DNA of 64,000 bases, from contig CAVTRI010000001.1 in the NCBI GenBank assembly GCA_963737075.1, positions 1,798,001 through 1,862,000 on the forward strand. Direction: 5' to 3'. Positions 41,101 to 48,336 of this stretch are shown here, in pieces. A program made the translations under genes and the position numbers. The notes under the pieces were generated by a model. That model made no database searches, was not told where the DNA came from, and saw nothing but the letters and a program-made list of their open reading frames with translations. This DNA is from CAVTRI01 sp963737075 (lineage in GTDB: Bacteria > Actinomycetota > Acidimicrobiia > Acidimicrobiales > Palsa-688). How positions within the stretch are numbered: the stretch's first letter is position 1; each line of letters begins with the position of its first letter.

Positions 41101-41371
41101 CGGCTCGGCGGTCGACTCGGGTTGCTCCGCAGCAAGCTTGATGTCGGCTATCGCCGGCGATGCCCGAAACATCGGTTGGGCACACATCTCTCCTCCCGCT
41201 CTGCGGAAGATCATCCCGAATAGGCCCGGGTCGCCTCGGCACGTCGTATTGCTCTATCGGGTTACGCGTCAACTCAGGTGCCCCTCAAAGGTAGGTTGGA
41301 ATCTACTGGGCCCCGAGGATCCGCCACCGTGCGGGTTCCCGACGTTGGTGGCACCCGGTTGTAGAAAGAAC

Positions 41372-41390
41372 TGACACTTCGGAGCTGTCA
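41372..41390. promoter_or_regulatory. Inverted repeat just before the 41392 gene
   Basis: TGACA, nine bases, TGTCA ends one base before the ATG at 41392. It overlaps where a ribosome site or a leaderless transcript start would be, so it may be an operator or a small hairpin. No recognised ribosome site accompanies the ATG. Confidence 0.35.
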
Positions 41391-41391
41391 A

Positions 41392-42222
41392 ATGAACCCG
41401 GACCCGATCATGCGCATCACTCATCCATTGCGACCGCCGACCCGCCCGGAGCCGGGCGTCAGCGCCCCGCGCTGGCCGAGCTATACGGGCATCGCTCAAA
41501 TGGTGGGTACAAGCAGTACCGGGGTCACTGTGTACGTCGACCCGTCGCTCGGCGCCTCGGCTCTGCAAAACGCCCAGGATCTGCTCGCCGCCGCCGATCG
41601 GGTCGTGCAGGAGAACAACACCATCTTCGCGATCACCGGCGGGCCGGTCGACGTAATCGTCTTCGCGCTCAACGGCAAGACAGACGGCACCGGCGGCGCC
41701 GATCACGGGGGCTGCGACTTCACCACCGGGAACGCCATCGAGGTTGATGCCTCGTACGACCAGTCGACCAGGGTCGTGGCCCTCTTCGAGGCTGAACTCA
41801 GTGAATGCGCCATGGGAGGCAACCTGTGCGGGGTCAGCACAGGGGAAGCGCTGTCGCGCTGGTGCGCGGCCGTGGTGGGCTCGAACGCCCTGGCTGACTA
41901 TGCCACCGCGCCCATATGGGTCCAGGACGGGATGGCGAACTGGGTCGACCAAACGGAGGACACGGATCAGGATCCCGACAGCACCGGGTGCGGCATGGCG
42001 TTCTTGTCATGGTTGCTCAGCCAGAACCAGACGCTCGCTCATACCGCGCAGACGATGGTGAGCCTCGGCGCCACCGGGACCCTCGCCCAGCTCTACGCGT
42101 CCTTGACGGGCGACGCCTCCGGCAACGCCTGGGCCAAGTTCACGGCTGCCGTGCGGTCGTTGCCAGGCGGGGTGACCACTGACAACCCGTTCAATTCTCT
42201 ACCGAGCACCACCGCCATCTAA
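41392..42222 (+). CDS. Hypothetical protein of an uncharacterised peptidase-like family
   Basis: The 276-residue product has no signal peptide. It starts with a Pro-rich segment, then VTVYVDPSLGASALQNAQDL and a beta/alpha domain. A phrase block NLCGVSTGEALSRWCAAVVG followed by WVDQTEDTDQDPDSTGCGMA and FLSWLLSQNQTLAHTAQTMV recalls a family of uncharacterised proteins with a Cys-containing GEALSR motif and a GCG(x)FL helix, but the fold and activity are not established. The four Cys may form two disulfides. Its ATG follows a short inverted repeat. No partner gene is evident. Confidence 0.7.
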   Translation: MNPDPIMRITHPLRPPTRPEPGVSAPRWPSYTGIAQMVGTSSTGVTVYVDPSLGASALQNAQDLLAAADRVVQENNTIFAITGGPVDVIVFALNGKTDGTGGADHGGCDFTTGNAIEVDASYDQSTRVVALFEAELSECAMGGNLCGVSTGEALSRWCAAVVGSNALADYATAPIWVQDGMANWVDQTEDTDQDPDSTGCGMAFLSWLLSQNQTLAHTAQTMVSLGATGTLAQLYASLTGDASGNAWAKFTAAVRSLPGGVTTDNPFNSLPSTTAI

Positions 42223-42281
42223 GGCTGTCGCCCTTCGCCAGAGCCGTCTCATCTCCGGCCCTGTCCTCACATCCGACGATG

Positions 42282-43727
42282 TCAGAAGCCAGGAGGTCGC
42301 TTGCAGCCGCCGACGAGGGCGCTGAGGTAGCTGCTGACATCAATGCTTGTGCGGTCGTGAAGGTAGGGACCTACGACCTGGATGCCGACGGGCAAGCCCG
42401 AAGGGGTCAGCCCGACGGGCACGACGGTTGCCGGCAAGTAGCATGCCCCGGCTGGCGCCATCCACGCTGCGACGTCCCAGTACGGCCACTCGCGGCCACC
42501 GAACCAGACGGTCCGCGACGCCATCGGCTGGGAGTGGTCGTGAACCAGGGCCGGGCAGGGCATGACCGGCAGCAGCATGACGTCCCAGTCCGAGAAGAAC
42601 TCCTCCCAGCGCAGCCGCATCTGCAGCCGCCGCTCGTTGGCGGTCAACCAGTCTCGATACCGGATGGCAGTGCGACGCCTGGTCAACGCGAGGGGAGCGT
42701 CGCCGTGGTCTTCGGCCATCCCCTCGACCGCTTCCCGCGGATAGCCACCAGACAGCGCCGATTGAAGGAGCGTGAAGAAGGTGTCGGCCGCCTTTTCCAG
42801 GCTGAACGCCGGCCGCACGTCGGTGTCCACTCGGGCCCCCTCGGCGTCCAATGCCGCCGCCGCAGCCCGAAGCAGGTCGCCGACCTGCCCCTCCACGGGG
42901 CAATGCGTATCGTCGAGCCAGGCTCCGATCCGGTACCCGGCCAGCTCGGCGGACCGGGGCGGAGGCAGCTGCAGCCGCCACGCAGGCGCGTTCCAGCGAT
43001 CCGGGCCGGCCAGGAGCTCCAGGCCCATGGCGAGGTCGGCCACCGAGCGAGCCATCGGCCCCGCCACCGCCAGGTCGGCCTGGGTCAAGGTTCCCGGCGC
43101 GCCCGGTATCTGACCGTGGGCGGGGACGATCCCGAAGCTGGGCTTGTGTCCCATCACGCCGGACATGTGGGCCGGCAGCCGGATCGAGCCGCCGATGTCG
43201 CTACCGAGCTCCAAAGGCGTGAACCCACAGGCGAGCGCGGCAGCGGACCCACCTGAAGAGCCGCCCGGCGTGCGCGTCGGGTCGAAGGGGTTGTTGGTGG
43301 TTCCGAACACGTCGTTATAGGTCTGGAAGTCACCGGCGTAGATGGGCAGGTTCGTCTTGCCGTAAATCACGGCCCCCGCGTTCCGGAGATGAGCAATAGG
43401 CCAGGCGTCGACCTCGGGGACGAAATCCGCAAGCTCGGGGGCGCCCGAGGTGGTGCGCATGCCAGCGGTCTGCCAGGAGTCCTTGACGGTCATTGGCACC
43501 CCGTGGAGAGGTCCGGCCAGCTCGCCACGGGCGAGCGCCTCATCGGCGGCGGCCGCCTCGCGTCGGGCCCGCTCGGCGTCGATAGTGATCACGCTGTTGA
43601 TCGGCCCGTCAAGCCTCGAGACCCGCTCGAGCATCGTCTCGAGCACCTCCCGGCTCGAAACCTCCCCAGCGCGAATGTCTGCCGCGATTTCCCCGGCAGA
43701 TTGGTAGGCCACATCATCGGCCGTCAC
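42282..43727 (-). CDS. Amidase-signature-family hydrolase
   Basis: The 481-residue enzyme has the full Ser-cisSer-Lys triad: Lys82 in PMTVKDSW, Ser157 in the GGSSGGSAA loop and the nucleophile Ser181 in GSDIGGSIRLPAH. The C-terminus ATVVPVGLTPSGLPVGIQVV is typical. Substrates in the family include aryl and alkyl amides, urea derivatives and indole-acetamide; none can be named here. Codon frame and length are normal. The upstream 500 bp holds only remnants and repeats, so it probably has its own promoter. Confidence 0.92.
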   Translation of the reverse strand: MTADDVAYQSAGEIAADIRAGEVSSREVLETMLERVSRLDGPINSVITIDAERARREAAAADEALARGELAGPLHGVPMTVKDSWQTAGMRTTSGAPELADFVPEVDAWPIAHLRNAGAVIYGKTNLPIYAGDFQTYNDVFGTTNNPFDPTRTPGGSSGGSAAALACGFTPLELGSDIGGSIRLPAHMSGVMGHKPSFGIVPAHGQIPGAPGTLTQADLAVAGPMARSVADLAMGLELLAGPDRWNAPAWRLQLPPPRSAELAGYRIGAWLDDTHCPVEGQVGDLLRAAAAALDAEGARVDTDVRPAFSLEKAADTFFTLLQSALSGGYPREAVEGMAEDHGDAPLALTRRRTAIRYRDWLTANERRLQMRLRWEEFFSDWDVMLLPVMPCPALVHDHSQPMASRTVWFGGREWPYWDVAAWMAPAGACYLPATVVPVGLTPSGLPVGIQVVGPYLHDRTSIDVSSYLSALVGGCKRPPGF

Positions 43728-43784
43728 GTCACTCTCCGTCCGGTCCGTACTCCTCTGACGATATCCGCAGCCCTCATGCGGTCA

Positions 43785-44005
43785 GGCGTCGCTCGCAGGC
43801 TCAACCTCGCGTACCCGGACGTGTGGAATTCGATCGAGTTCCAGGGGTTCCGGCATCATGGCCGCGCCTCGGGGGCGCTTCGACGCTGATCGGCGGCGAC
43901 TCACGGAGCTGGCACTCGCGGGCTGGCTGTTGGTGCTGGTCACCTCGTGATGTCGGAGGCCGAGGTGGTGGGGCTGGTCCGCCGGGCGCGGGCCGCCCGG
44001 GGCTG
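43785..44005 (+). pseudogene. DUF559-type (Vsr/restriction-like nuclease fold) protein, decayed remnant
   Basis: Three short pieces in three frames join into the C-terminal part of a DUF559 protein. ARRLNLAYPDVWNSIEFQGF runs on with RHHGRAS; a frame change leads to GRFDADRRRLTELALAGWLL and VLVT; a second change leads to EAEVVGLVRRARAARG. The pattern of Glu in the beta-strand (IEF), H-H, D-R-R-R and A-G-W matches these endonuclease-like domains, often found near type IV toxin or AbiEi proteins. The N-terminal part is missing. It is a degraded fragment with no expected product. Confidence 0.55.
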
Positions 44006-44101
44006 CCTAGACGGGAGAACGGCTGCGCTGGTCCGCCGGGCCGCGGCCGCCTTTGGCCTAGGCGCACAGGACGGCGCGCTGGTGGCTGATGGCACCGAGT
44101 G

Positions 44102-44253
44102 GACTGCGCGATGCATGCACGAAATCAGCTAGGTATCGCGCATCCCCGCCGATCGCCCGCGCGAGATCGCGCAGTCAACCGCCCTGGGGCGCCCGGCGCC
44201 AACCCTACCCATCACCCGCGCGAGATCGCGCAGTCAACCGCCCCGGGGCGCCC
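44102..44253. repeat. Two-copy 43-bp palindromic repeat plus an inverted partial copy
   Basis: Copies at 44152-44194 and 44211-44253 differ at two positions and lie 59 bp apart. Each has the palindrome GCGCGA-GA-TCGCGC and ends in a GGGGCGCCC palindrome. An 11-bp part (ATCGCGCAGTC, at 44166 and 44225) also occurs inverted at 44102-44112. They lie between the nuclease remnant and the 3' end of the dehalogenase gene. They may be a REP-like element or a transcription stop. Confidence 0.75.
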
Positions 44254-44277
44254 CAAATGCGGGCGCCGTGGCGGCGG

Positions 44278-45165
44278 TCACCCGGAGGACTGAACCGCCC
44301 GCCGGTACCAGTCGGCAACCGCCCGGCCGATGGCGTCGGCCGAATCCTCTTGCAAGAAGTGGATCCCCGCCACCGTGACCTCCTCCTGGTAGGGCCATGT
44401 GCGCGCCCACTCCCGCTGCGCACCGGTAAGGATGGCGCCCGGGTCGCCGTTTACGAACAGCTTGGCCACCTCCGACTCCGACAGCCAGGCGCCGTAGTCG
44501 GAGACGATCGTGCACACATCGGCGGGTTCGCCGTCGATGGGGATCTCCCGAGGCCACGTCAGCGTGGGCCGGCGGCCCTCCCCCGGTTCACGAAACGGCG
44601 CCCGGTAGGCCTCCATCTCCTCCTCGCTGAGCGTGCGCACCACCGAGCCCGGCAGCACCCGCTCCACGAAGATGTTCTTCTCCAGCACCATCTCTTCGCC
44701 TGCCGGCGAGCGGAACCCCTGGAACACCGGCCGCGCAGCGTCCGGCCAGTCCGACCAGCTCAACGGGCGCACGATGGCCTCCATGTAGGCGATACCGGCC
44801 ACCGCGTCGCGATGGCGGTTGGCCCAGTCGAAGCCGAGCGCAGACCCCCAGTCGTGCACCACCAGGGTGACGCGCTCGGTGACGCCCAACCCGTCCAGCA
44901 GGGCGTCCAGGTAGCGGCGGTGCTCGACGAAGCGGTAGCTGCCCGGTCCGCTGCTCGACAGCTTGTCGGAGTCACCCATGCCGATCAGATCCGGTGCCAC
45001 GCAGCGTCCTAGCGGCTCCAGGTAGGGAATGACGTTGCGCCACAGGTACGATGAGGTTGGGTTGCCGTGGAGGAACACGATCGGGTGGCCGGCACCAGCT
45101 TCCACGTAGGCCATGCTCAGGCCGAGCACTTCCACACGCCTTTTGTCAAGCTCTGGCAACACCAC
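44278..45165 (-). CDS. Haloalkane dehalogenase (HLD-II-type) alpha/beta-hydrolase
   Basis: The 295-residue enzyme carries the complete dehalogenase pentad: Asn35 in FLHGNPTSSYLWRN and Trp106 as halide ligands, Asp105 as nucleophile in VVHDWGSALGFDWA, Glu129 in IAYMEAIVRP and His269 in GIHFLQEDSAD. This Asp-His-Glu plus Asn-Trp pattern is diagnostic of subfamily HLD-II (DhaA/LinB type), and the cap region has the usual helices. It would hydrolyse haloalkanes to alcohols. The repeats at its 3' end and remnants around it place it in an accessory segment. It is the clearest xenobiotic-type enzyme of this zone. Confidence 0.92.
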   Translation of the reverse strand: MVLPELDKRRVEVLGLSMAYVEAGAGHPIVFLHGNPTSSYLWRNVIPYLEPLGRCVAPDLIGMGDSDKLSSSGPGSYRFVEHRRYLDALLDGLGVTERVTLVVHDWGSALGFDWANRHRDAVAGIAYMEAIVRPLSWSDWPDAARPVFQGFRSPAGEEMVLEKNIFVERVLPGSVVRTLSEEEMEAYRAPFREPGEGRRPTLTWPREIPIDGEPADVCTIVSDYGAWLSESEVAKLFVNGDPGAILTGAQREWARTWPYQEEVTVAGIHFLQEDSADAIGRAVADWYRRAVQSSG

Positions 45166-45481
45166 ACCTCCTTGCCGCGCGTGCCCAGCATAGGGCCGGT
45201 GTTTCCCGGGGATGCCGCGCTCCTCTGCCTATCGAGTCGGCGGACCAGCACGCCGGCGCCCCACAAGCTCAGGGCCGCAGCCGGGTGACGTGGGGGACGA
45301 AGTCCGCTCGCCGATCAGCCGAACGCTTTCACTCGGCCGGCCCAGTTGTCCGAGATGGAGTTCAGCCGGAGTGGGAGCACCTTTTGGTACGAATACACTA
45401 ACAAGCTTGCCTCAGGAAGCTCTAGCAAGCTGAGCCCACTGAGTTCTGAGAGCATGCTTCTGACGACACAACTGACACTCG
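45166..45481. other. Intergenic stretch with one inverted repeat
   Basis: This 316-bp gap separates the divergent dehalogenase and membrane-protein genes and has no coding look. An AGCTTGC (45404-45410) and GCAAGCT (45425-45431) pair forms a 7-bp stem with a 14-base loop about 50 bp before the next gene. Promoters for both genes must lie here but no clear box is seen. Confidence 0.5.
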
Positions 45482-46603
45482 ATGGCTGAAACACCAGACT
45501 CGGCCGACGGGACCGGGCCAGCAGAGACAAGCCCCACCGGAGCGATGGCCGCGTCGATTACCGCGCAAGAATCGCATCGGCTGACGTGGACCGCGGTCGT
45601 GAAGCGTACCTTCGTTGTGGCCGTCGGCGGGTTGGCCATCTATTTGGTACTGCCGAGCATTACCGAGGTGATCGGCTCGTGGCCTCGTCTGTCTTCACTC
45701 GTTCCGTTCTGGTTCGCAGTCGCGGTGGCGGCAGAGTCAGCCCATTTCATGTGCACTTTCGCTCTACAACGCCTTGCACTGCGAACGCGGGGATGGTTCG
45801 TGGTAGTGACCCCTCAGCTGGCGAGCAACGCCATTTCAAACATCGTTCCAGCGGGCGCCGCCGCTGGCGCCGCCCTACAGTTCCGCATGCTGGCCACAGC
45901 CGGAGTCGAGGTTGACGTGGCGGTGGGCGGCCTGACCGCCTTCTCGCTATTGAGCGTAGGTGGCCTGCTCGCTCTGCCCGTCTTCGCTCTTCCCGCGATA
46001 GTGTTCGGGACACCGGTGAGCCGCGGCCTCCTGCACACCGCTTTCATTGGCATCGGTGGCTTCCTCCTCTTTGCCGCGTTCGGCGCCGTGATTTTGGCCA
46101 CCAACCGCCCCCTGGTCTGGTTTGGACGGCTGGCGCAGCGTGCCCGTAACCGGATCTTCCGTCACCGTCCGCCCATGACTGGCCTCGACAACCGACTGCT
46201 GATCCAACGCGACGCCATTCGATCCGTTTTGGGACGGAAGTGGCTCCAGGCTGTCCTGTTCACCGCCGGAAGGCTCTTTCTCGACTATCTGTGCTTGCTA
46301 GCGGCCCTGCGGGCTACTGGAAGCCACCCTCGACCTTCGCTGGTTCTGCTGGCTTACGCGGTCGCGGGGATCATCGCTCTCATCCCGATTACCCCGGGCG
46401 GCTTAGGCATCGTCGAGGCCAGCCTGAGCGGCTTGTTGATCTTGGCGGGCGTCGACGCCACTGACGCCTTTCTGGCAACTCTCGCCTACCGTCTGGCCTC
46501 TTACTGGCTGCCACTCCTCGCCGGACCCATCGCTTACCTCGTATTCCGGCGACGCTACGGAAAGCCCGAAGCAAAGCCGGCCGTGACCCCATTAGCCTCG
46601 TGA
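45482..46603 (+). CDS. UPF0104/YbhN-type (MprF-like) multi-pass membrane protein
   Basis: The 373-residue protein has a Ser/Thr-rich N-terminus followed by about eight hydrophobic segments, starting VVKRTFVVAVGGLAIYLVLP. The signature ISNIVPAGAAAGAALQFRML and, late in the chain, IALIPITPGGLGIVEASLSG belong to the lysylphosphatidylglycerol-synthetase membrane-domain family (flippase-like). No catalytic soluble domain is attached, so a lipid-translocation role is possible but not established. It stands alone after a 316-bp gap. Confidence 0.88.
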   Translation: MAETPDSADGTGPAETSPTGAMAASITAQESHRLTWTAVVKRTFVVAVGGLAIYLVLPSITEVIGSWPRLSSLVPFWFAVAVAAESAHFMCTFALQRLALRTRGWFVVVTPQLASNAISNIVPAGAAAGAALQFRMLATAGVEVDVAVGGLTAFSLLSVGGLLALPVFALPAIVFGTPVSRGLLHTAFIGIGGFLLFAAFGAVILATNRPLVWFGRLAQRARNRIFRHRPPMTGLDNRLLIQRDAIRSVLGRKWLQAVLFTAGRLFLDYLCLLAALRATGSHPRPSLVLLAYAVAGIIALIPITPGGLGIVEASLSGLLILAGVDATDAFLATLAYRLASYWLPLLAGPIAYLVFRRRYGKPEAKPAVTPLAS

Positions 46604-46684
46604 GGATCTCCCGCCAAGTCTCGGCTGACACGCCGAACTGCAGACAGGTGTACGACCCGGTGTCCAGCGGCTCCTCGACACCAT

Positions 46685-46914
46685 TACCTAGGCCGCCGCA
46701 TTCGTCCGCATCGGCGCCTCGACATACTTTCCGCCAACCGGCTCGGCTACGCCCTCTACTCCACTCCGACGTCTTCGCCAACCCCCAGCGGCCGCCCAAC
46801 CCTCGCCGGCTTCATCTCCTCGACCCTCAATCTCGCCGCTTCTACCGGGACTGGGACGCGATCGCCGACGCCGACGTCGGCAATCTACGCGCTGAAGCTC
46901 CAGAACGGGCTTGA
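46685..46914 (+). pseudogene. XRE/MmyB-like regulator, C-terminal ligand-domain remnant
   Basis: In one frame YLGRRIRPHRRLDILSANRL runs into GYALYS; after a frame change the text is SDVFANPQRPPNPRRLHLLD and RRFYRDWDAIADADVGNLRA to a stop at 46914. Together this is the C-terminal ligand domain of MmyB-type XRE regulators (LDILSANRLGxALY, F.DPAxRxFYxDW). ACTCC is tandemly repeated at the junction, so a 5-bp duplication explains the shift. The N-terminal HTH is absent. Confidence 0.65.
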
Positions 46915-46968
46915 CGGTGCTGGCCACGTAGGCGGCCCGGTCGTCCAGGCGCAAATACCGCCGGTTAC

Positions 46969-47127
46969 CTATAGGCAGTAAGTGATGCGCCGATAGTCAC
47001 CGTGTCGGCGCAACAGGCGCGGGTTCTGACCGACCTTGTCGGCTAGATCCTCGCCGGTCGTAAAGGCTGACGAACCGGCCTCGGCGGCCCCCGGCCCGAT
47101 CTGTGTCGTGGCAGAGTTCTCGGTCAC
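46969..47127 (-). CDS. Small possible protein next to the tRNA gene (52 residues)
   Basis: GTG 47127 has AAAGGA six bases upstream. The 52-residue frame ENSATTQIGPGAAEAGSSAF then TTGEDLADKVGQNPRLLRRH, GDYRRITYCL looks like the start of an excisionase or HTH domain (a helix with L-A-x-x-V-G-x-x-x-R-x-x-R-R-H), but stops early. It lies 133 bp beyond the 3' end of tRNA-Val on the same strand. It may be the truncated start of an element that used the tRNA as attachment site, or a spurious frame. Confidence 0.35.
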   Translation of the reverse strand: MTENSATTQIGPGAAEAGSSAFTTGEDLADKVGQNPRLLRRHGDYRRITYCL

Positions 47128-47168
47128 GGCAGTTCCTTTGCTCCGAACCGGTTCCGATTCGAAACCCC

Positions 47169-47186
47169 CGGGGTCGCTTGACCCCG
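47169..47186. terminator. Stem-loop downstream of tRNA-Val
   Basis: CGGGGTC-GCTT-GACCCCG is a perfect 7-bp stem with a 4-base loop, about 75 bp beyond the tRNA 3' end in the tRNA direction. There is no T-run. Confidence 0.4.
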
Positions 47187-47209
47187 ACGCACCCCCTCGG
47201 ACCTGCCGT

Positions 47210-47226
47210 AACTTTGGAACAAAGTT
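47210..47226. terminator. AACTTTG/CAAAGTT stem-loop just downstream of tRNA-Val
   Basis: AACTTTG-GAA-CAAAGTT is a perfect 7-bp stem with a 3-base loop, 34 bp beyond the encoded CCA of the tRNA. The two TTGGAAC runs at its edge also form a short direct repeat. It may stop or process the tRNA transcript, or be part of an integration-site core. Confidence 0.45.
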
Positions 47227-47259
47227 GGAACATCGTGATCGACGCCCCTGCGGCTTTCT

Positions 47260-47336
47260 GGTGGGCGCAGAGGGAGTCGAACCCCCGGCCTCATGCGCGT
47301 CATGCATGCGCTCTAACCAGCTGAGCTATGCGCCCT
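47260..47336 (-). tRNA. tRNA-Val (anticodon GAC), CCA encoded
   Basis: On the minus strand the arms fold completely. The acceptor stem GGGCGCA pairs with TGCGCCC and the D arm is GCTC...GAGC. The anticodon stem is CATGC/GCATG with loop ATGACGC, so the anticodon is GAC and T33 is in place. The variable region is AGGCC, and the T arm GGGGG-TTCGACT-CCCTC has one G:T pair. The discriminator base A is at 47263, and CCA follows in the DNA at 47262-47260. GAC reads valine GUC/GUU codons. Two hairpins lie just downstream. Confidence 0.95.
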
Positions 47337-47403
47337 TGACTGCGGCAGGCGACGATACCACCGCGGCCGTCGGCCAACCGGCAGCTTCTACGCTGGCGGC
47401 ATC

Positions 47404-48336
47404 GTGACCGGCGTCGGCCTCCTGGGGTACCTGCCCAGCCCCCCTAGCAACGGGTTCAGCATCGGGTCGCTTCGCGTCCACCTATACGGGTTCCTCATCG
47501 CAGTAGCCGTGGTGGCCGCGGTGTGGTTCGCCCAGCGCCGCTGGGACAAGATCGGCGGGGCGGCGGGCGTCTTCACCAACCTGGCGTATTGGGCCGTACC
47601 TGGTGGGCTCATCGGCGCTCGGCTGTACAGCGTCATCACCAGCTGGCAACAGGACACCGGCGGGCGTTTCGTCCGGGTGTTCGAGATCTGGCAGGGAGGC
47701 CTGGGGATCTGGGGCGGCGTCGCCGGCGGGGTTGCCCTCGGCCTCGTTGGCGTCCGTCGTGCTCGGTTGCCGCTGGCGCCAGTGTTGGACTGCGTGGCAC
47801 CCGCCCTCTTACTGGCGCAGGCGATCGGCCGCTGGGGCAACTATTTCAACCAAGAGCTCTACGGCCGGCCGAGCGGACTGCCGTGGGCGGTACGCATCGA
47901 CCATCCGAGCGGGGCGGCAACGGCGGCGACGTTCCAGCCGACGTTCTTGTACGAGTCGCTGTGGGATCTCGCCGGCGTCGGCTTGATTATCTGGGCCGAG
48001 CGCCGGTTCCGCATCCGCCGGGGGTACCTGTTCGCCCTCTACGCCGCGTACTACACGCTCGGCCGGTTCTGGGTCGAGTACCTGCGGATCGACCCCGCCC
48101 ACAAGTACGGTCCGTTCCGGCTGAACGACTGGACCTCGATTGTGGTCTTCACCGCGGCCGTGCTCCTGCTGGTCACCAAGGGTCGGTGGCGGCCCGGTCT
48201 CCCACGAGCGGGCGACCCCCTGCCGGCCGGCACGCCGGGGACCGTCCCCACAGCGGCCGACCGAGCGCCTGAGCGCAAAGAGGAGCCCGACAGCGAAAAG
48301 GCGGGACCGGTGCCCGGCTACCGCTCGCCGACGTAG
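47404..48336 (+). CDS. lgt: Prolipoprotein diacylglyceryl transferase
   Basis: The 310-residue membrane enzyme has the Lgt layout. After a start with GSLRVHLYGFLIAVAVVAAV come GGLIGARLYSVITSW and the signature AQAIGRWGNYFNQELYGRPS with the conserved Arg, Asn and Glu. LPWAVRID, FLYESLWDLAGVGLIIW and LGRFWVEYLRID follow. Lgt moves a diacylglyceryl group from phosphatidylglycerol to the Cys of prolipoproteins in the membrane. The C-terminal 55 residues are a charged, Pro-rich tail beyond the family end. It starts at GTG 47404. The tail overlaps the convergent HTH-citrate synthase gene by 19 bp. Confidence 0.95.
   Translation: MTGVGLLGYLPSPPSNGFSIGSLRVHLYGFLIAVAVVAAVWFAQRRWDKIGGAAGVFTNLAYWAVPGGLIGARLYSVITSWQQDTGGRFVRVFEIWQGGLGIWGGVAGGVALGLVGVRRARLPLAPVLDCVAPALLLAQAIGRWGNYFNQELYGRPSGLPWAVRIDHPSGAATAATFQPTFLYESLWDLAGVGLIIWAERRFRIRRGYLFALYAAYYTLGRFWVEYLRIDPAHKYGPFRLNDWTSIVVFTAAVLLLVTKGRWRPGLPRAGDPLPAGTPGTVPTAADRAPERKEEPDSEKAGPVPGYRSPT

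Noticed and set aside
47036..47407. 123-codon plus-strand frame over the tRNA region
   Set aside because: It reads straight through the tRNA-Val gene and its residues are the antisense tRNA sequence.
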